This document shows, one piece after another, positions 23,393-25,299 of a stretch of 25,299 bases of DNA. Made by a program: the position numbers and the translations under genes. Source of the DNA: Candidatus Calditenuaceae archaeon JGI OTU-1 (GTDB lineage Archaea > Thermoproteota > Nitrososphaeria_A > Caldarchaeales > Calditenuaceae); the NCBI GenBank assembly GCA_000494145.1, contig AWOE01000022.1, forward strand, positions 1-25,299, in the 5' to 3' direction. The notes under the pieces were generated by a model. That model saw only the letters and a list, made by a program, of their open reading frames with translations. It was not told the origin of the DNA and ran no database searches. Each line of letters opens with the position of its first letter. The stretch's first letter is position 1.

Positions 23393-24440
23393 TCAAATCT
23401 TGAGCACAGCTCGTCCTAAAATTTTTGTTGAGTCAAGATCATCAAGAGCCTCGTTTACTTGTTCAAGTCCATACAGCTTAAAATATGTCCGCACCTTTTT
23501 CTGTGCAGCCAGATTCAGCAACTCTCGTTGATCCAATCTAGTTCCCACCGAGATTGGTACAACGCTTGCCCCCAATCCTATGAGTTCCTCCGGTGTCACA
23601 GATAAATGTCCCTCAGCCTCGCTGGGAGCTCCTATAACGGTGACCACCCCTGTCTTGGCTATTATCTTAAATGCTGTGGCGTAGGCCTGCATCCTTGTGG
23701 CGCAGACGATTGCGGCTGACACCCTCCCAAATTTGGAGACGATTATGTCTGAGTCCTCTCTGGCGTCTGCCGAGTAATCCGCCCCTAATTCCGCGGCGAA
23801 TTCCTTCCGCTCCTCACCAACGTCTATGGCTAGAACTCTATATCCGAAGGCTTTCGCGATTTGTACCGCGTAGTGACCCACACCACCGGCAGCCCCTATC
23901 ACGGCAACCAGTCTTCCAGGGGATATTCCAAGAACCAGATATTCTCTTCACCGCTGAATACGCTGTCACCCCGGCATCGAGCATAGGCCCTGCCTCCTCA
24001 TCACTCACTGAGTCTGGTATCGGTATCGCGTATTTTTCCCTAATAACTGCATACTCAGCGAAGGTGCCGTTGATCTGCTCACCGGTCGCAATCCGCCGTT
24101 CGCACTCGCTCTCAAATCCTGAAAGGCATGCATCGCATACCCCACAAGTGGAGTTGACCAGTGGGACTCCGACCCGTTGTCCCTCTACTACAATGCCCTC
24201 ACAATTGTTCCCCAACTCCTTTACCCTTCCCACGCCCTCATGTCCAAGAATCTTTACGCCACTGCGTCTAATTATTTCGCTCCTTCTTTTCCAGTATCCC
24301 CTAGCAAACGCAAGGTCGGTCCAGCATATGCCAGAAGCCGCAAGCTTCACCAGAACCATGTCCTTTTCCGCTTCAGGTTCCGGGAAGTCAGTCACGTATT
24401 TTAGAGGCTTTCCGATATCCTCTAAGACTGCCGCCCTCAT
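23393..24440 (-). pseudogene. zinc-dependent alcohol dehydrogenase, broken by one frameshift
   Basis: Medium-chain dehydrogenase/reductase. The first part (ATG 24440) has the catalytic zinc region GICWTD and GHEGVG, the structural zinc cluster CGVCDACLSGFESEC and DAGVTAYSAVKRISG. The frame then goes astray, and the NAD-binding part continues in another frame as GRLVAVIGAAGGVGHYAVQI through GRAVLKI, stop 23393. Removing one A from the AA at 23933-23934 (plus strand) restores RISGLGISPGRLVAVIG and a protein of about 348 residues, the normal family size. No other disruption is seen, so the lesion is recent or a sequencing error. Substrate unknown. Its composition is AT-richer than the housekeeping block. 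Confidence 0.85.
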
Positions 24441-24472
24441 GTTTCGCTGCTCTAAACGTGTGATATTTGTGA

Positions 24473-24480
24473 TATTTAAG
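24473..24480 (-). promoter_or_regulatory. TATA-like element of the alcohol dehydrogenase gene
   Basis: CTTAAATA on the minus strand lies about 36 bp before ATG 24440, in an A/T-rich stretch (CACAAATATCACAC follows). A short leader of about 10 nt would result. Confidence 0.4.
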
Positions 24481-24572
24481 TATTGTTGAACGTACTACTC
24501 GACGATGACAAATCAAACCCTAGAGTTTGTCAGGTGAATGTATAACATGTCAGCGACTATTAGACGAGGTAC

Positions 24573-24770
24573 TTGAGTTTGAAGGGACGTGTAGTAGTTA
24601 CCGGAGGTGCGGGGTTCACAGGGTCCCATGTAGTCCACCAGCTTCTCGGGAATGGTGCGCCGTGCTGCTCGTCGACGATCAAGTCCCCGGCTCGTCGCTG
24701 AACACCGCGTTCGGTGTCCCGTCCGGCTTCCAGAGCCCAGTCGGGACGTGGACCGTCGGACTCGCCTGAC
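24573..24770 (+). pseudogene. NAD-dependent sugar epimerase N-terminal remnant
   Basis: From TTG 24573 the frame reads SLKGRVVVTGGAGFTGSHVV and HQLLGNGA, the Rossmann dinucleotide motif TGGAGFTGSHVV of extended short-chain dehydrogenases such as UDP-glucose 4-epimerase. One base is missing near 24660; the next frame gives VLLVDDQVPGSSLN, the expected second beta strand ending in the acidic pair that binds the NAD ribose. A TGA follows at about 24768-24770 and nothing of the remaining enzyme is recognisable before the tRNA gene. A truncated, frameshifted remnant. Confidence 0.65.
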
Positions 24771-24877
24771 CCTTGCCAAGCCGATGAGGATTCAGGTATG
24801 CTTGGAGGGCCTCCGCCATCTCGCGGTCGGTCGCGACCGGTAATTGCATGGACTTCCCTAACTATGGAACGTATGGA

Positions 24878-24952
24878 TGGGCCCGGTGGGATTCGAACCC
24901 ACGACCTTCCGGTTATCAGCCGGACGCTCTGACCAGGCTGAGCTACGGGCCC
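24878..24952 (-). tRNA. tRNA-Ile (anticodon GAU)
   Basis: A full cloverleaf on the minus strand: acceptor GGGCCCG/CGGGCCC, TA, D arm GCTC/GAGC, anticodon stem TCCGG/CCGGA with loop CTGATAA (anticodon GAT), variable AGGTC, T arm GTGGG-TTCGAAT-CCCAC, discriminator A. It has 75 nt, no intron and no encoded CCA. The A/T-rich stretch TAAGTAAACTAATTAG about 30 bp upstream on the minus strand could be its promoter. The island of decayed genes lies on its 3' side. Confidence 0.96.
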
Positions 24953-25121
24953 CATAGGCACGATCCCTTCGGAGCTAATTAGTTTACTTAGGCCAGAGGC
25001 ACAGCACACGATGGAAACGGGCTTGCTCCGTTATCGCCCCGACGTGGTTTGAACTTCTCACATCGCGGGCTCGGCAGGGAACCCTTTTTCTCTTCCTCTC
25101 CGGAGGAGTTAAGGGCGGAGG

Positions 25122-25299
25122 ATGGAGCCGAGGGAGGAAGAGAGAGTAAGGAGGATAGCCGCTGCGATCAAATCGGGCGCGAAGCTCAGGACGGACGTCT
25201 GTCCCGTCTGCGGGAGCCCCTTGGTCGAGATCAAGGGCGAGGTCCGGTGCGTGGTCTGCGACAGGCCGGTGGTGATCGTCCGCGACGAGGCCGAGGCCG
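25122..25299 (+). CDS. UPF0148 / autoantigen p27-like zinc-ribbon protein, 3'-truncated by window end
   Basis: Starts at ATG 25122 after GGGCGGAGG and reads MEPREEERVRRIAAAIKSGA, then DVCPVCGSPLVEIKG and VRCVVCDRPVVIV. The helix followed by CPVCG...CVVC is the layout of the UPF0148 (Sjogren/scleroderma autoantigen 1) family, small archaeal zinc-ribbon proteins of unknown role. The frame is open at the window edge. GC-rich codon use has returned, as in 1-11255. Confidence 0.8.
   Translation, partial: MEPREEERVRRIAAAIKSGAKLRTDVCPVCGSPLVEIKGEVRCVVCDRPVVIVRDEAEA

Noticed and set aside
24878..24905. tRNA-Ile 3' end as an integration (att) site with a second copy at the other island edge
   Set aside because: I looked for a second copy of the tRNA 3' end (GGTGGGATTCGAACCC) to the left and saw none in the window, and no integrase gene is present.

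Overview
The window reads as a piece of an archaeal chromosome. The evidence is a set of archaea-specific genes: sn-glycerol-1-phosphate dehydrogenase, FEN-1, Cdc48/VAT, deoxyhypusine synthase, ribosomal protein L40e, type II methionine aminopeptidase, archaeal NAC, a TtuA/Ncs6-type tRNA thiolase and the STT3-type oligosaccharyltransferase AglB. Many genes have an A/T-rich TATA-like box 25-35 bp before the start codon and no Shine-Dalgarno sequence, which suggests leaderless transcripts, and TTG/GTG starts are common. The gene content, with a type I-A CRISPR-Cas system, suggests a thermophilic member of the Thermoproteota/TACK group. This is inference; the lineage cannot be fixed from the sequence alone.

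Layout. (1) 1-11255: a dense, GC-rich housekeeping block: egsA 3' part (+), fen1 (+), cdc48 plus a small winged-helix gene (-), deoxyhypusine synthase, rpl40e and map (+), a zinc-ribbon gene (-), nac (+), an egsA 5' fragment and a tRNA thiolase gene (-), and aglB (+). (2) 11289-12042: a CRISPR array of 12 repeats and 11 spacers. (3) 12071-22517: a complete type I-A cas locus, all on the minus strand. In transcription order it reads csa5, cas7, cas5, cas8a, cas3', cas3'' (HD), cas6, csa3, csa1, cas1, cas2, cas4, then the array. (4) About 22.6-24.8 kb: a stretch with no intact gene, holding a glycosyltransferase-2 remnant, a frameshifted zinc alcohol dehydrogenase and a broken NAD-dependent epimerase remnant. 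(5) 24878-25299: tRNA-Ile(GAU) and the start of a UPF0148 zinc-ribbon gene, with GC-rich composition again.

The most surprising structural feature is a perfect 95-bp inverted repeat, 1-95 versus 7745-7839, lying inside egsA. The 5' end of egsA (8001 down to 7745) and its 3' end (1-963) are separated and in opposite orientation. Joining 8001->7745 to 96->963 restores one continuous frame of about 374 codons directly downstream of the thiolase gene and upstream of fen1. Since G1P dehydrogenase makes the archaeal lipid backbone, this is either an invertible or recently inverted 7.7-kb segment or an assembly chimera.

The cas locus should work as a self-contained system. Csa5/Cas7/Cas5/Cas8a form Cascade, split Cas3'/Cas3'' degrade the target, Cas6 cuts the crRNA precursor, Cas1/Cas2/Cas4/Csa1 acquire spacers, and the CARF regulator Csa3 sits directly upstream of the csa1 promoter. 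Only 28 bp separate cas4 from the first repeat. The array promoter, and perhaps the whole leader, therefore appears to overlap the 3' end of cas4, which has an unusual 54-residue tail.
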